Source: CAYTSW01 sp964440605 (GTDB lineage Bacteria > Planctomycetota > Phycisphaerae > Phycisphaerales > UBA1924). Taken from it: a DNA stretch of 26,525 nt. Location: contig CAYTSW010000026.1 of the NCBI GenBank assembly GCA_964440605.1, positions 1 through 26,525 of the forward strand. The letters run 5' to 3'. This document shows, piece after piece, positions 1 to 7,962 of the stretch (positions are counted from its first letter, which is position 1; every line of letters begins with the position of its first letter). The notes beneath the pieces are model-generated. The model had not been told where the DNA came from and did no database searches. It was given only the letters and a program-made list of their open reading frames with translations. Made by a program: the position numbers and the translations under genes.

Positions 1-2437
1 GGTTGGCGTTGATGACCTTCTCCTTCTTCTTGGAGATGGCCTTGATGAGCGAGTAGGCCGCGCGCAGCGGGATGCCGCCCAGCGCGTGGACGATCTGCAT
101 CACCTGCTCCTGGTAGATCATGATGCCGTAGGTGTCGCGGGTGTAGCCGTCGACGATGGGGTGGACTTCGGGGACCGGCTCGTTGCCGTGCTTACGCGCG
201 TTGTACGACGGGATGAGGTCCATCGGGCCTGGGCGGAAGAGCGCGTTGGCGGCGATGAGGTCCTCGAGCCGGTCGGGCTTCATCTCCGTGAGCAGGCGCC
301 GCATGCCGCCGGACTCGAACTGGAAGACGCCCGTCGTATCGCCTCGGCGGAAGAGCTCGAAGACGCGGTCGTCGTTGTACGAGAGGTTGTCGAGGTCGAG
401 CGGGTCGGTCTCGCGGCGCGTCGCCTCGTCGGGCAGCTCGCGATCATGACAGATCGCCTGCCAGATCGCCTCGGGCTCGAGCGTCTCACGGATGAGGGCC
501 TTCGCACGCTCGATGATCGAGAGCGTGCGCAGACCCAGAAAGTCCATCTTCAGCAGGCCGACGGCTTCGCACGTCGGGCCGTCCCACTGCGTGACGATCT
601 CGTCGTCGCCGCCCGAGGGTTGCTTGTAGAGCGGGACGATCTCGTGCAGCGGGCGCGTCGCGACGACGACGCCCGCGGCGTGGACCGATGAGTGCCGCGC
701 TTGGCCCTCGATGACGCGACCGGTGTCGATGATGCGGCGGACGAGGTCGTTCTCGTCGTACTTCCTCTTGAGGTCGGGCTCGCGCGCCAGCGCTTTGTCG
801 AGCGTCATCTTCAGCTCTTCGGGCACGAGCTTGGCCAGCTCGTCGACCTCCTTCAGCGGCATCTCGTACACGCGGCCGATGTCGCGGATCGCCGCGCGCG
901 CCTTGAGCGTCCCGAACGTGATGATCTGCGCGACGTGCCCGTACTTCTTGCGGACGTAGTCGATGACGGCGGCGCGGCCGTCCTGGCAGAGGTCGATATC
1001 GATATCGGGGTACTCGGAGCGGTCGGGGTCGGTGAAGCGCTCGAAGAGCAGGCCGTACTCGACGGGGCAGGCGTTGGAGAGGCCGAGGAGGTAGCCGACC
1101 ATGGTGCCGACGCCCGATCCGCGGGCGTTGGCGGGGATGGCGTGCTGGCGGGCCCAGTTGACGAAGTCCCAGACCATCATGAAGTAGGCGGAGATGTGCT
1201 TGTCGGCGAGGATGCCCAGCTCGCGGTCGAGCCGCGCGCGGATGGCCTTGGCGCGCTCGGAGTCCGCGTTCGGATCGGCGACCTTCGCCCCGTAGCGCCA
1301 GATGAGGCCCGCCTCGCAGAGCTCGCGCAGCGCCGCGTCGCAGTCGCGCTCCAGCTCACGCTGACGGGCGGCGCGCTCGCCATCGTTGGTGATCGACGCC
1401 AGCTCCCCAACGGGCTCGAGGTCGTATTTCGCGCAGAACTTCTTGAACCACGCGGTGCGGTCGGGCTCACCCTTGTATTCCAGCGGCGTCTCGGGGCGCC
1501 GGACGAGCACCACCGGCGCGTGGTTCTCGAAGGGGATCTCAACGTTGCAGCGCTCGGCGATGCGCACGGTGTTGTCGCACGCCTCCTTGCCAACCTCGGG
1601 GTACGTCCCCTCGAAGAGCTCGCGCATCTGCTGCGGGCTCTTGACGTACAGCTCGGGCGTGTAGCGCATGCGCGCCGGGTCGGCTTTGATCTTGCCCGTC
1701 GAGATGCAGATGAGCGAGTCGTGCGCGTCGTGGTCTTCCGCCTTGAGGAAGTGCGCGTCGTTGTCGCACACCAAGGGCAGCTTGAGTTCTTGCGCCAGCC
1801 GGATGAGGTGCGGGTTGATCGCGATCTGCTCGGGCACGTGGTGCTGCAGCTCGACGTAGAACCGCGGGCCCGTGCCGTCGTCGCGGAAGGTCTGCGCGTG
1901 CCACCTGGCGACGTCGACGGCGCGCCGGTAGTGCTCCTCCGAGCCGGTCTTCTCGTACTCGACGAGGTGGAACGCGAGCTCGGAGCCGAGGTGACCGTTG
2001 ATGGCGATCAGCCCCCCGTTGAGCCGCTCGAGCAGTTCGCGGTCGATGCGCGGCTTGTAGTAGAACCCGGTGAGGTAGGCCTCGGAGGCGAGCTCCATGA
2101 GGTGCTGCCAGCCTTCGAGGGTCTCGGCGAGGAGGACGAGGTGGTAGCCGCCGTCCTGCACGCCGGTGTACGTCTTGTCGGTGCGCGGTCCGGGCGCGAC
2201 ATAGGCCTCGCACCCGAGGATGGGCTTGACGCCCGCCTCGCGGGCGGCCTGGTAGAAGGCCATCATGCCGAAGAGGTTGCCGTGGTCCGTCACGGCGACC
2301 GCGTCCATCCCGAGTTCCTTGACGCGGGCGACGAGCTTGTCGACGCGGTTCCCGCCGTCGAGCAGCGAGTACTCCGAGTGCAGGTGGAGGTGGACAAAGC
2401 CGTCGCGGGCGGTGGTGTCGGACCGTTGGGTGGTCAT
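1..2437 (-). CDS. dnaE: DNA polymerase III subunit alpha (C-terminus cut by window edge)
   Basis: Replicative polymerase catalytic subunit. About 812 N-terminal residues are visible; family members run to roughly 1100-1200, so the missing part (tau-binding region, OB fold) lies beyond position 1. The protein opens MTTQRSD and reaches the PHP-domain motif HLHSEYSLLDG within the first 30 residues. The polymerase active site is seen as PDIDID with D478 and D480, and a third aspartate D632 in KMDFLGL. RGSGVGTMVGYLLGL and the FRPGPMDLIPSYNARKHG block are also typical of DnaE. The ATG at 2437 is preceded by GGAAGGAA about 11 bases upstream, which supports this start. It is transcribed leftward, diverging from the lamin-tail gene. 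No frameshift is seen in the visible part. Confidence 0.97.
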   Translation of the reverse strand, partial: MTTQRSDTTARDGFVHLHLHSEYSLLDGGNRVDKLVARVKELGMDAVAVTDHGNLFGMMAFYQAAREAGVKPILGCEAYVAPGPRTDKTYTGVQDGGYHLVLLAETLEGWQHLMELASEAYLTGFYYKPRIDRELLERLNGGLIAINGHLGSELAFHLVEYEKTGSEEHYRRAVDVARWHAQTFRDDGTGPRFYVELQHHVPEQIAINPHLIRLAQELKLPLVCDNDAHFLKAEDHDAHDSLICISTGKIKADPARMRYTPELYVKSPQQMRELFEGTYPEVGKEACDNTVRIAERCNVEIPFENHAPVVLVRRPETPLEYKGEPDRTAWFKKFCAKYDLEPVGELASITNDGERAARQRELERDCDAALRELCEAGLIWRYGAKVADPNADSERAKAIRARLDRELGILADKHISAYFMMVWDFVNWARQHAIPANARGSGVGTMVGYLLGLSNACPVEYGLLFERFTDPDRSEYPDIDIDLCQDGRAAVIDYVRKKYGHVAQIITFGTLKARAAIRDIGRVYEMPLKEVDELAKLVPEELKMTLDKALAREPDLKRKYDENDLVRRIIDTGRVIEGQARHSSVHAAGVVVATRPLHEIVPLYKQPSGGDDEIVTQWDGPTCEAVGLLKMDFLGLRTLSIIERAKALIRETLEPEAIWQAICHDRELPDEATRRETDPLDLDNLSYNDDRVFELFRRGDTTGVFQFESGGMRRLLTEMKPDRLEDLIAANALFRPGPMDLIPSYNARKHGNEPVPEVHPIVDGYTRDTYGIMIYQEQVMQIVHALGGIPLRAAYSLIKAISKKKEKVINAN

Positions 2438-2786
2438 CAGCGTGCGGCGTTCCTTCCGGCGAGCGAGCTCATGCTGTGGCGCGACGGCCCTGCCTCCACC
2501 AGATGTTGCCCACCGTTGGCGGAGGAACAAGGCTGAGCGGCAGCCGCATGGTACCCCGCTCGTCAAGCGGCCCGGCGTGCCGACAGGCGATCCACAACAC
2601 CAAACTATATCCGAACGTCACGGGCGCATCGACGGCTGACGTGTCCCGCGAAGCGGCGTCGATCAGGGAATATCGGTCGGGCCAGTGAGGATGATCTCGC
2701 CGTCGGCCCGTGCGGGCGCGCCAGTGTCGGTGCGGCCGGGCCGCAGGAGATTGGGCGGCACCCGCCGCCGTTTGGAGACCCGTTCC
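2438..2786. other. Intergenic region between divergent dnaE and lamin-tail gene
   Basis: 349 bases without a convincing gene. Short open frames here have no family resemblance and atypical composition. It must hold the promoters of both flanking genes. The only AT-rich patch is around 2595-2612; read leftward it contains TATAGT (2604-2609), a possible -10 for dnaE about 167 bases from the start codon, but no good -35 element stands 17 bases away. Nothing else is recognised. Confidence 0.5.
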
Positions 2787-3632
2787 ATGACCCACCGTCT
2801 TATCCGTCTCAGCGCGATCGCTGCACCCGCGCTCGGCCTGTGCGCCGCCCTCGCCCACGCCGGCGCTCAGCCCGAAGCCCTCAACGTCCAGTTCAAGTCC
2901 ATCGACTTCGTCGCAGGCGTCATCGAGATCACCAACTGCGGAGACACCACCGTCGACCTCGACGGCTGGCGCTTCTGCTCCCACTCCGACCTCGACGACC
3001 GCGACTACACCGGCCTCACCAGCCTCAACGGACGCTCACTCGCGCCCGGCGAGAGCCTTTTCATCCACACCCAGAACGACGCCGACGAGCCCGACGAGAT
3101 CAACATCTCCGCCCTGGGCAACTTCGAACAACTCCGCGGCCTCACGCCCGGCTCGGCCTACTCCATCAATCTCTTTTGGCCCAACGGCGGCTCGATCAGC
3201 TTCGGCAGCCCCGCCGACATGGCCGACCACGTCCAATGGTCCTTCGGCGGCGTGAACGCCGGGGGCCTCGCCGACACCCGCAACGGCGTCGCCTTCAACG
3301 CCGGCCTCTGGACCTCCACATCCAACTGGATCGCCACCTCCGCCACCACCACCCGCGTCAACCTCACCGACACCACCTGCGCCGTGCTGCACTCCTCGGC
3401 CAACTACGAGGTGATCGAAGAGGTCGAGCCGGTGAACGACTGCCCCAGCGACTTCAACAACGACGGCATGGTCGACGGCGCCGACTTCGGCACCTTCGGC
3501 GCCGCCTTCGGCTCCATGAGCGGCGACGCCAACTTCCTCGAAGCCGCCGACTTCGACGCCAACGGCGTCATCGACGGCGCCGACTTCGGAGCCTTCGGCG
3601 CCGAGTTCGGACGCACCGACTGCCTCGACTGA
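2787..3632 (+). CDS. Secreted lamin-tail domain protein with C-terminal dockerin-like repeats
   Basis: Exported protein of 281 residues. The ATG at 2787 is chosen because GGAGA sits 8 bases upstream and the product then starts with a clean signal peptide (MTHRLIRL, hydrophobic core, AHA at residues 23-25); an in-frame start at 2685 would add 34 arginine-rich residues. Residues about 32-150 (FVAGVIEITNCGDTTVDLDGW, later LAPGESLFIHT) fit the lamin-tail / LTD immunoglobulin-like fold, which in bacteria occurs in surface and extracellular proteins. The C-terminus has two EF-hand-like dockerin repeats, DFNNDGMVDGADFG and DFDANGVIDGADFG, each followed by an FGxxFG block, ending in a cysteine near the C-terminus. 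In Phycisphaerae such repeats are common at the C-termini of exported proteins and may act in anchoring or sorting. Ligand unknown. Confidence 0.85.
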   Translation: MTHRLIRLSAIAAPALGLCAALAHAGAQPEALNVQFKSIDFVAGVIEITNCGDTTVDLDGWRFCSHSDLDDRDYTGLTSLNGRSLAPGESLFIHTQNDADEPDEINISALGNFEQLRGLTPGSAYSINLFWPNGGSISFGSPADMADHVQWSFGGVNAGGLADTRNGVAFNAGLWTSTSNWIATSATTTRVNLTDTTCAVLHSSANYEVIEEVEPVNDCPSDFNNDGMVDGADFGTFGAAFGSMSGDANFLEAADFDANGVIDGADFGAFGAEFGRTDCLD

Positions 3633-3662
3633 TCACCCCAGGAAGGGCCGATCGACCTCCAG

Positions 3663-3682
3663 CGCCCGCCCCAAGGCGGGCG
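3663..3682 (+). terminator. Hairpin after lamin-tail gene
   Basis: CGCCCGCC at 3663-3670 pairs perfectly with GGCGGGCG at 3675-3682 around a CCAA loop, 30 bases after the stop codon. It is followed by TT but no long U-tract, so it is a GC-type terminator candidate. Confidence 0.55.
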
Positions 3683-3851
3683 TTGGCGCTCGCTTTTCGG
3701 ACGCTGCGGGCTGCGCCGATCGGGCAAGCAGCGCCGGCGCGCCGAGCGTCGCGATCGCCTGCACCGGACACGAGCCGGAGTTTCTCGGACCGCCCGACCG
3801 CGCCGCTGCCGAAGTGCCGATCGCGATCGACCGCTCGAGCGCAGTCGCCGA

Positions 3852-3883
3852 CCTCTCTCGCGGAGTCTTAGCCGCGAGGGAGG
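3852..3883 (+). promoter_or_regulatory. Hairpin burying the protease ribosome binding site
   Basis: Bases 3852-3863 and 3872-3883 form a 12-bp stem with 11 Watson-Crick pairs and one G-U pair, closed by an 8-base loop (AGTCTTAG). The 3' arm contains the purine-rich Shine-Dalgarno sequence (GAGGGAGG) of the protease gene, six bases before its ATG at 3890. As drawn, the structure would block ribosome entry. It could be a translational switch, or a second terminator for the gene upstream. Confidence 0.55.
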
Positions 3884-3889
3884 GACCGC

Positions 3890-5131
3890 ATGGGTCTTCG
3901 CAGTGTGATCGGGTGTGTTCTGGTCGCGATGAGCCTGCTCGGGCTGAGCCCGGGGGCCATGGGCGTGCAGGTGCGGCATGATGTCGGCGTGCAGCACTAC
4001 AACGCGCTGGGCTCGACGGAGCAGGCCAACGCGATCGGGCAACTCGTCGCGCAGCGTCACGCCTGCTCAGCAGCTCTGGTCTCGCCCACGCAGGTGCTCA
4101 CCGCCGGGCACTGCGTGCAGGACAGCAACGGCGACCTGCTCGCGGGCTCGCAGATGGTCTTTCGCCTCTACATCAACGGACGCTTTACGCGCGTCGTGCG
4201 CGGCGCGAGCGTCGACGTCCACCCCGGCTGGGGCGGACGCACCAACATCGACGTCGCGATCCTCAACCTCGAAGAGGCCATCACCGACGTCGAACCGCTC
4301 GTCATCGCCTCGGCCGATCCCACGGGCCGGCTCGCGACCGTCATCGGCTTCGGTGCGCAGGGCACAGGCGCGGACCCCAACTTCAACCTCCGCCGAGCCG
4401 GCGCGTTCGCAAGGCTCGGCGCGCACAACTACATCGACGCCATCCAGCCCTACTGCTGCCACCCCTCCAACCTCAAGCTCTCACTCGACTTCGATAACCC
4501 CACGAACCCCGCGCTCAACCGCATGGGCTCTCCCGTGCCCCATCCGCTCGAGGGCAGCCCCTGTTTCGGCGACTCGGGCAGCCCCTTGCTCGCACGATTC
4601 GGCGACCGCGACTTCGTCGTTGGTGTCGCCTCGGTCATCCGCGCGATGGGCAGCTCCGGGCTCTGTGGCTACGGCGAGGTCGCCGGCTACCAGTGGGTCG
4701 GCAACGATGTCGTCGCCTCCTGGCTCGAGCTGCACGGCATCCCCGTTGTCGACGATCCCTACTCGTGGTCCCCCGAGGACCAGCCCGCCGCCGGATCCGA
4801 CGGGCCCGGCCAATCCGGTGCCCCGGAAGTCGCGACGGACATCAACCGCGACAACATGATGTCCATCCACGACGTCGCGGCCTTCCTGGACGGCGCGCAC
4901 CTGGGGGACCCCGCGTCCGACCTCAACAACGACGGGCGCCTCGACGAGCGCGATGCCGCCCTCATCCTCGATGCACTGGGCATCCGCACCGAGGACCACC
5001 GCCGGCGCAAGCACTGGAACCGCGCGATGAAGCGCCTGTGGAAGACGCAGTTGCGGCATCTCGTCGGGACACGCACCAAACACGAGCGCCGCGAGGATCG
5101 GCGCCTGCTCGCCCGCGTGTACACCTTGTAG
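3890..5131 (+). CDS. Secreted trypsin-like (S1) serine protease with dockerin-like C-terminus
   Basis: Exported protease of 413 residues. Signal peptide about 1-25 (MGLRSVIGCVLVAMSLLGL, cleavage near AMG). The S1 catalytic triad is complete: H74 in LTAGHC, D121 in NIDVAILNL, S229 in GDSGSP. Cysteines C59 and C75 flank the active-site histidine as in trypsins. After the protease domain (to about 285) comes a Pro/Gly/Asp-rich linker, then two Ca-binding dockerin-like loops (DINRDNMMSIHD and DLNNDGRLDERD, about 317-364). The last 49 residues are strongly basic and unrelated to dockerin. The start has a strong Shine-Dalgarno (GAGGGAGGGA), which is part of a hairpin. It follows another dockerin protein in the same direction, but the 257-base gap with a hairpin suggests a separate transcript. 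Substrate unknown. Confidence 0.9.
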   Translation: MGLRSVIGCVLVAMSLLGLSPGAMGVQVRHDVGVQHYNALGSTEQANAIGQLVAQRHACSAALVSPTQVLTAGHCVQDSNGDLLAGSQMVFRLYINGRFTRVVRGASVDVHPGWGGRTNIDVAILNLEEAITDVEPLVIASADPTGRLATVIGFGAQGTGADPNFNLRRAGAFARLGAHNYIDAIQPYCCHPSNLKLSLDFDNPTNPALNRMGSPVPHPLEGSPCFGDSGSPLLARFGDRDFVVGVASVIRAMGSSGLCGYGEVAGYQWVGNDVVASWLELHGIPVVDDPYSWSPEDQPAAGSDGPGQSGAPEVATDINRDNMMSIHDVAAFLDGAHLGDPASDLNNDGRLDERDAALILDALGIRTEDHRRRKHWNRAMKRLWKTQLRHLVGTRTKHERREDRRLLARVYTL

Positions 5132-5152
5132 CCGCCCGCGCGAATCGGGCGG
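5132..5152 (+). terminator. Hairpin right after protease stop codon
   Basis: CCGCCCG at 5132-5138 pairs with CGGGCGG at 5146-5152 around a 7-base loop, beginning at the base after the stop codon. No U-tract follows, so the termination role is tentative. Confidence 0.45.
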
Positions 5153-5193
5153 ATCACCTGAAATCCGCGGCTCCGGGGTCCGTACCATCACGT

Positions 5194-5535
5194 GTGGACC
5201 CATCCAACGACCAACGTGCGCACGAGCGGCCCGGCTGGACCGGGGGCGTCGGTGACCACGCCCGAGCCCACTCGGCCCGCGTGTACCAGTCCGCACGCGT
5301 GCGCGTATCGCGCGCCACCTGGTGGCAGAAACTCCTGGGATTCGTCATCACCATCGCCGCCCTCGGCGTGCTCGTGCTGCTGCTTACTGTCGGGTTCTTC
5401 GCCGGCCTCATCGCTCTTGGCGTCATCGCGGTGATCGCGGGCGTGACGGCGATCGCACGCCGCCTCGGCGGCGGCACCGGGCCGCCAAGCGATCAGCGCG
5501 AGAACGTTCGCGTCATCCGTCGCGACCCGTATTGA
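5194..5535 (+). CDS. Small membrane protein of unknown function
   Basis: 113 residues from a GTG at 5194; the reading frame is open further upstream inside the protease gene in another frame, so the start is inferred. Residues about 1-35 are polar, then WWQKLLGFVITIAALGV begins a 45-residue hydrophobic stretch long enough for two membrane spans with a tight turn, followed by a basic cytoplasm-type tail (ARRLGGG ... VRVIRRDPY). No family is recognised. The last 23 bases overlap the 3' end of the convergent acetyltransferase gene. An alternative is a later GTG within the polar N-terminus. Confidence 0.6.
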   Translation: MDPSNDQRAHERPGWTGGVGDHARAHSARVYQSARVRVSRATWWQKLLGFVITIAALGVLVLLLTVGFFAGLIALGVIAVIAGVTAIARRLGGGTGPPSDQRENVRVIRRDPY

Positions 5536-6187
5536 ACAATCCCGACGACGACCCATCAGGCCCAAAGAAACGCACCATCGCCAGATCGTTGTGCAGCCGC
5601 CCGTCGGACTCGCGCAGGTACCACTTCCTGCGTGATTCGTGCTTGAAACCGAGGCTTTCATACAGGGCGGTCGCGCGGTGATTCTCCGCGACCACGTTGA
5701 GTTCAAGCCGGATCACGTCGCGCCCCGGTCCGCGCTCGACCCAGGCGATCAGCGCGTTCATCATGAGGCGCGCCAAGCCGCGCCGCTGCCACTCCGGGTG
5801 CACCGCGACGCCCAACGAGGCGACGTGGCGCAGCTTGCCGCAGTCGATGCGGCGGACGGTCGCCTCCCCGACGACGCGACGATGCCCGCCCCACTCGACT
5901 TCGGGAACGAGGAAACAGCCCACCGTCTCGTCGAGTTGATCGGGAAGCCAGGTAGCGATGTTCCGCTCGTAGCGGTCGATCCCGTCGAGGTCCTCGACCG
6001 TGCGCACCACGCCCTCCTGCGCGCGCACCACCGCGTGGTCCTGCTCCATCAGGTCGCGCGCGTCGCGGGCCTCGACGCGCCGCAGCGTCACGCGCGTGCC
6101 GTCCCGGCCAACGGTGTTCCACGGCGTGTGCCACGGCTCGGCGCATGCTCCACCATCATCAACCGGTTCGTGCTGAGTGGTCGTCAT
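5513..6187 (-). CDS. GNAT-family N-acetyltransferase
   Basis: Acetyl-CoA dependent acyltransferase of 224 residues. Motif A is clear at residues 125-145: SLGVAVHPEWQRRGLARLMM, with the acetyl-CoA pyrophosphate loop Q134-R135-R136-G137-L138-A139. Motif B is NHRATALYESLGF at 169-181, followed by the usual turn into KHESRRKWYLRESDGRLHNDLAMV. The first 28 residues are polar and probably disordered. The substrate cannot be told; the RimI/RimL-like layout allows a protein or amine acceptor. It starts 30 bases after the aminotransferase stop, so the two are probably cotranscribed. Its 3' end overlaps the convergent small membrane gene by 23 bases. No strong Shine-Dalgarno is seen. Confidence 0.88.
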   Translation of the reverse strand: MTTTQHEPVDDGGACAEPWHTPWNTVGRDGTRVTLRRVEARDARDLMEQDHAVVRAQEGVVRTVEDLDGIDRYERNIATWLPDQLDETVGCFLVPEVEWGGHRRVVGEATVRRIDCGKLRHVASLGVAVHPEWQRRGLARLMMNALIAWVERGPGRDVIRLELNVVAENHRATALYESLGFKHESRRKWYLRESDGRLHNDLAMVRFFGPDGSSSGLFNTGRDG

Positions 6188-6217
6188 GCGGTTCTCGGCG
6201 AGACGGACGGCGAGCGG

Positions 6218-7138
6218 TCACGCCTCGTGCCGCATGGCCTCGAGCCAACGCTCACGTAGGAGACGCGTCACCTCGCCGGGCGCGCCGGAAGCGATCGCCC
6301 GCTTCTCGACGTTCACCACCGGCAGCACGCCCCAGCTCGCGTTGGTGAGAAACAGCTCGTCGGCGTCGAGCACGTCGTCGATGGTCAACAACCGCTTGCT
6401 CGTGCCGACGCCCGCGGCGTCCGCCAGTTCCGTCACCGCATCGCGCGTGACGCCCGGGAGCACGGGGCTGGGGAGCGCGCCGCGGTCTTCCTCGCCCCGC
6501 GCCAGGGGGGTCAGCAGCGCGCCGTCCTTGACCACGAACAGGTTCGACACCGCGCCGCCCGCGACGTGGTTGGACACCTGGAGGACGAGCGCTTCGCCCA
6601 TGCCCGCGCCCGCCGCCGCCTGGAGCGCACGCAGCCTCCACCAGTAGTCGATCGTCTTGTGGCCCTCGTTCGGATTGAGCGGGTTGGCCTTGGGCTCGGC
6701 GATGAGCACGCCCACGCCGCGGTCGAACATCTCGTCGGGGTAGGGCGTGGCCCGCGTGACGTGGATGATGATCGTGGGGTCCGCGTGGGCCTCGCCTCCG
6801 CCCTGCTGGGCAGCGGTGAGCAGATTGAGGTCGCCCCCGGTGAGCGTGAGGCGCACGCGAGCATGAGCGTCACCCGATGCGAGGCCCGACCGCTCGACGC
6901 AGGCCTGCACCGCTTCCTCAAGCGCCCGCGTGCGCAAGTCGCGCGAGAGCCCGAGCGCCTCGGCGGAGCCGGCGAGCCGCGCCAGATGCCGCTCGGCCCG
7001 GAAGACGCGCCCCCGGCAGGCGTGCATGGTCTCGAACAGCCCGACGCCGTGCGTGATCCCGGCGTCGAACGCCGACACCTGCGCCGTGCCCTGCTCGACG
7101 AACCGACCATTGACCCAGACGACCGTGCCTTCGGACAT
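6218..7138 (-). CDS. Class IV PLP-dependent aminotransferase / aminodeoxychorismate lyase-like
   Basis: 306 residues from ATG 7138 (MSEGTVVWVNGRFV matches the usual family N-terminus; an in-frame start 33 bases upstream adds an unlikely leader). The fold type IV signature is present: FDAGITHGVGLFET (24-37), RAERHLARLAGSAEALGL (48-64), PLP-lysine K161 in EGHKTIDYW, SNLFVVKDGALLTPL (198-212) and the phosphate-loop LPGVTRDAV (227-235). Members are branched-chain aminotransferases (IlvE), D-amino acid aminotransferases and 4-amino-4-deoxychorismate lyase (PabC); sequence alone does not decide among them. The glutamate that contacts the PLP ring nitrogen, normally in a V-x-E-G motif, is G194 here (HVAGGAVSN). 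That may mean altered chemistry. Probably in one unit with the genes on either side. Confidence 0.85.
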   Translation of the reverse strand: MSEGTVVWVNGRFVEQGTAQVSAFDAGITHGVGLFETMHACRGRVFRAERHLARLAGSAEALGLSRDLRTRALEEAVQACVERSGLASGDAHARVRLTLTGGDLNLLTAAQQGGGEAHADPTIIIHVTRATPYPDEMFDRGVGVLIAEPKANPLNPNEGHKTIDYWWRLRALQAAAGAGMGEALVLQVSNHVAGGAVSNLFVVKDGALLTPLARGEEDRGALPSPVLPGVTRDAVTELADAAGVGTSKRLLTIDDVLDADELFLTNASWGVLPVVNVEKRAIASGAPGEVTRLLRERWLEAMRHEA

Positions 7139-7160
7139 GCTGCAAGGGTACCGCCGGAGG

Positions 7161-7295
7161 AGGCAGTACACGGAGCAACAGAGCGAACGGAGAGAACGGA
7201 GGGGGAGAGCGGTAGAGACACGGAGGCTTTATGCCTTGCCCCCTCCTCTTCTTCTCCGTTTTCTCTGTCCCCTCCGTTGCTCCGTGTACCTGCCT
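7161..7295. repeat. Palindromic dispersed repeat, copy A
   Basis: Imperfect inverted repeat. The left arm from 7161 (AGGCAGTACACGGAGCAAC) pairs with the right arm ending at 7295 (GTTGCTCCGTGTACCTGCCT), with one unpaired base in about 20. The inner parts are purine-rich (ACGGAGAG...GGAGGGGGAG) on the left and the matching pyrimidine-rich sequence on the right. The right end touches the stop codon (7296-7298) of the leftward membrane protein gene. Bases 7270-7295 are the exact reverse complement of 13845-13870 in copy B. Confidence 0.85.
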
Positions 7296-7796
7296 TTACT
7301 CAGCCCGCGAACGCGCGGGAGGCAGAACGCCCAGGAGCACGCAGAAGGCCCCGCCGGCGATCATCCACAGACGGGTCGTCCCGCCTGTCGCCAGCGCGTG
7401 CAGCACAGAGTCGGGCTCGGTCGGCTCGACGGGCGGCGTGAAGCCGGGCTCGAGACGAGCGAAGACGTCCGCGCTGCGCTCCTCCATCGTCGCCGGCGCG
7501 AGGACGACGTCCTGCCCCACCGGCGCAAGGTTGAGCTGGCTCGCGGCGAGGTCGCGCATCAGCGTCGGGTCACCGGCGTCGAGCGCCGAGAGGAAGTCGG
7601 AGTACCGCGCGAGGCGCTCGAGCTGATGGGTTTCCAGCGCGATGGCGCGGTCGCGGTGGTGCTCGGCGTCGCGCAGCCCGTCCATCGCCGGCAGCAGCAC
7701 CACGGCCGCGAGGATCACGCCCCCAGCGATCAGAAACAGCCAGCCGGGGTCGATCCGGAAGGGCGGGGCGTCGGGCTGCGGAAGCTGTGCGCGCAC
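7296..7796 (-). CDS. Membrane protein with coiled-coil-like periplasmic segment
   Basis: 166 residues if started at GTG 7796; an ATG at 7874 in the same frame would add 26 basic residues, and neither start has a good Shine-Dalgarno. A hydrophobic span (WLFLIAGGVILAAVVLLPAM, residues about 19-38) is followed by a charged helical stretch (LRDAEHHRDRAIALETHQLERLARY) and a hydrophilic domain. A second span lies near the C-terminus (LWMIAGGAFCVLLGVLPP). The topology suggests both ends in the cytoplasm and about 100 residues outside. The first part vaguely recalls small septum proteins of the FtsB/DivIC type, but that is not a firm assignment. The stop codon directly abuts repeat copy A. Confidence 0.65.
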   Translation of the reverse strand: MRAQLPQPDAPPFRIDPGWLFLIAGGVILAAVVLLPAMDGLRDAEHHRDRAIALETHQLERLARYSDFLSALDAGDPTLMRDLAASQLNLAPVGQDVVLAPATMEERSADVFARLEPGFTPPVEPTEPDSVLHALATGGTTRLWMIAGGAFCVLLGVLPPARSRAE

Positions 7797-7962
7797 GGGA
7801 CGAGTATCGGCGAGGCGGCCGCAGCGCGTCGAGTTTCGGCGTGGTGGGAAGCTGGGCAAGAGCTCCGCCACCATCTCATCGGTTTCGCTTGGACACGGCG
7901 GCCCCTGCGGTTACGTTCGCAGGCAGTCCATTCATCCGCACCGACCCTCCGGAGGAAGCGCC

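Noticed and set aside
692..2536. 614-codon rightward open frame
   Set aside because: Antisense to dnaE. Its product is a low-complexity Val/Arg/Asp/Leu-rich sequence typical of the mirror frame of a high-GC gene, while the opposite strand gives a clear DnaE.
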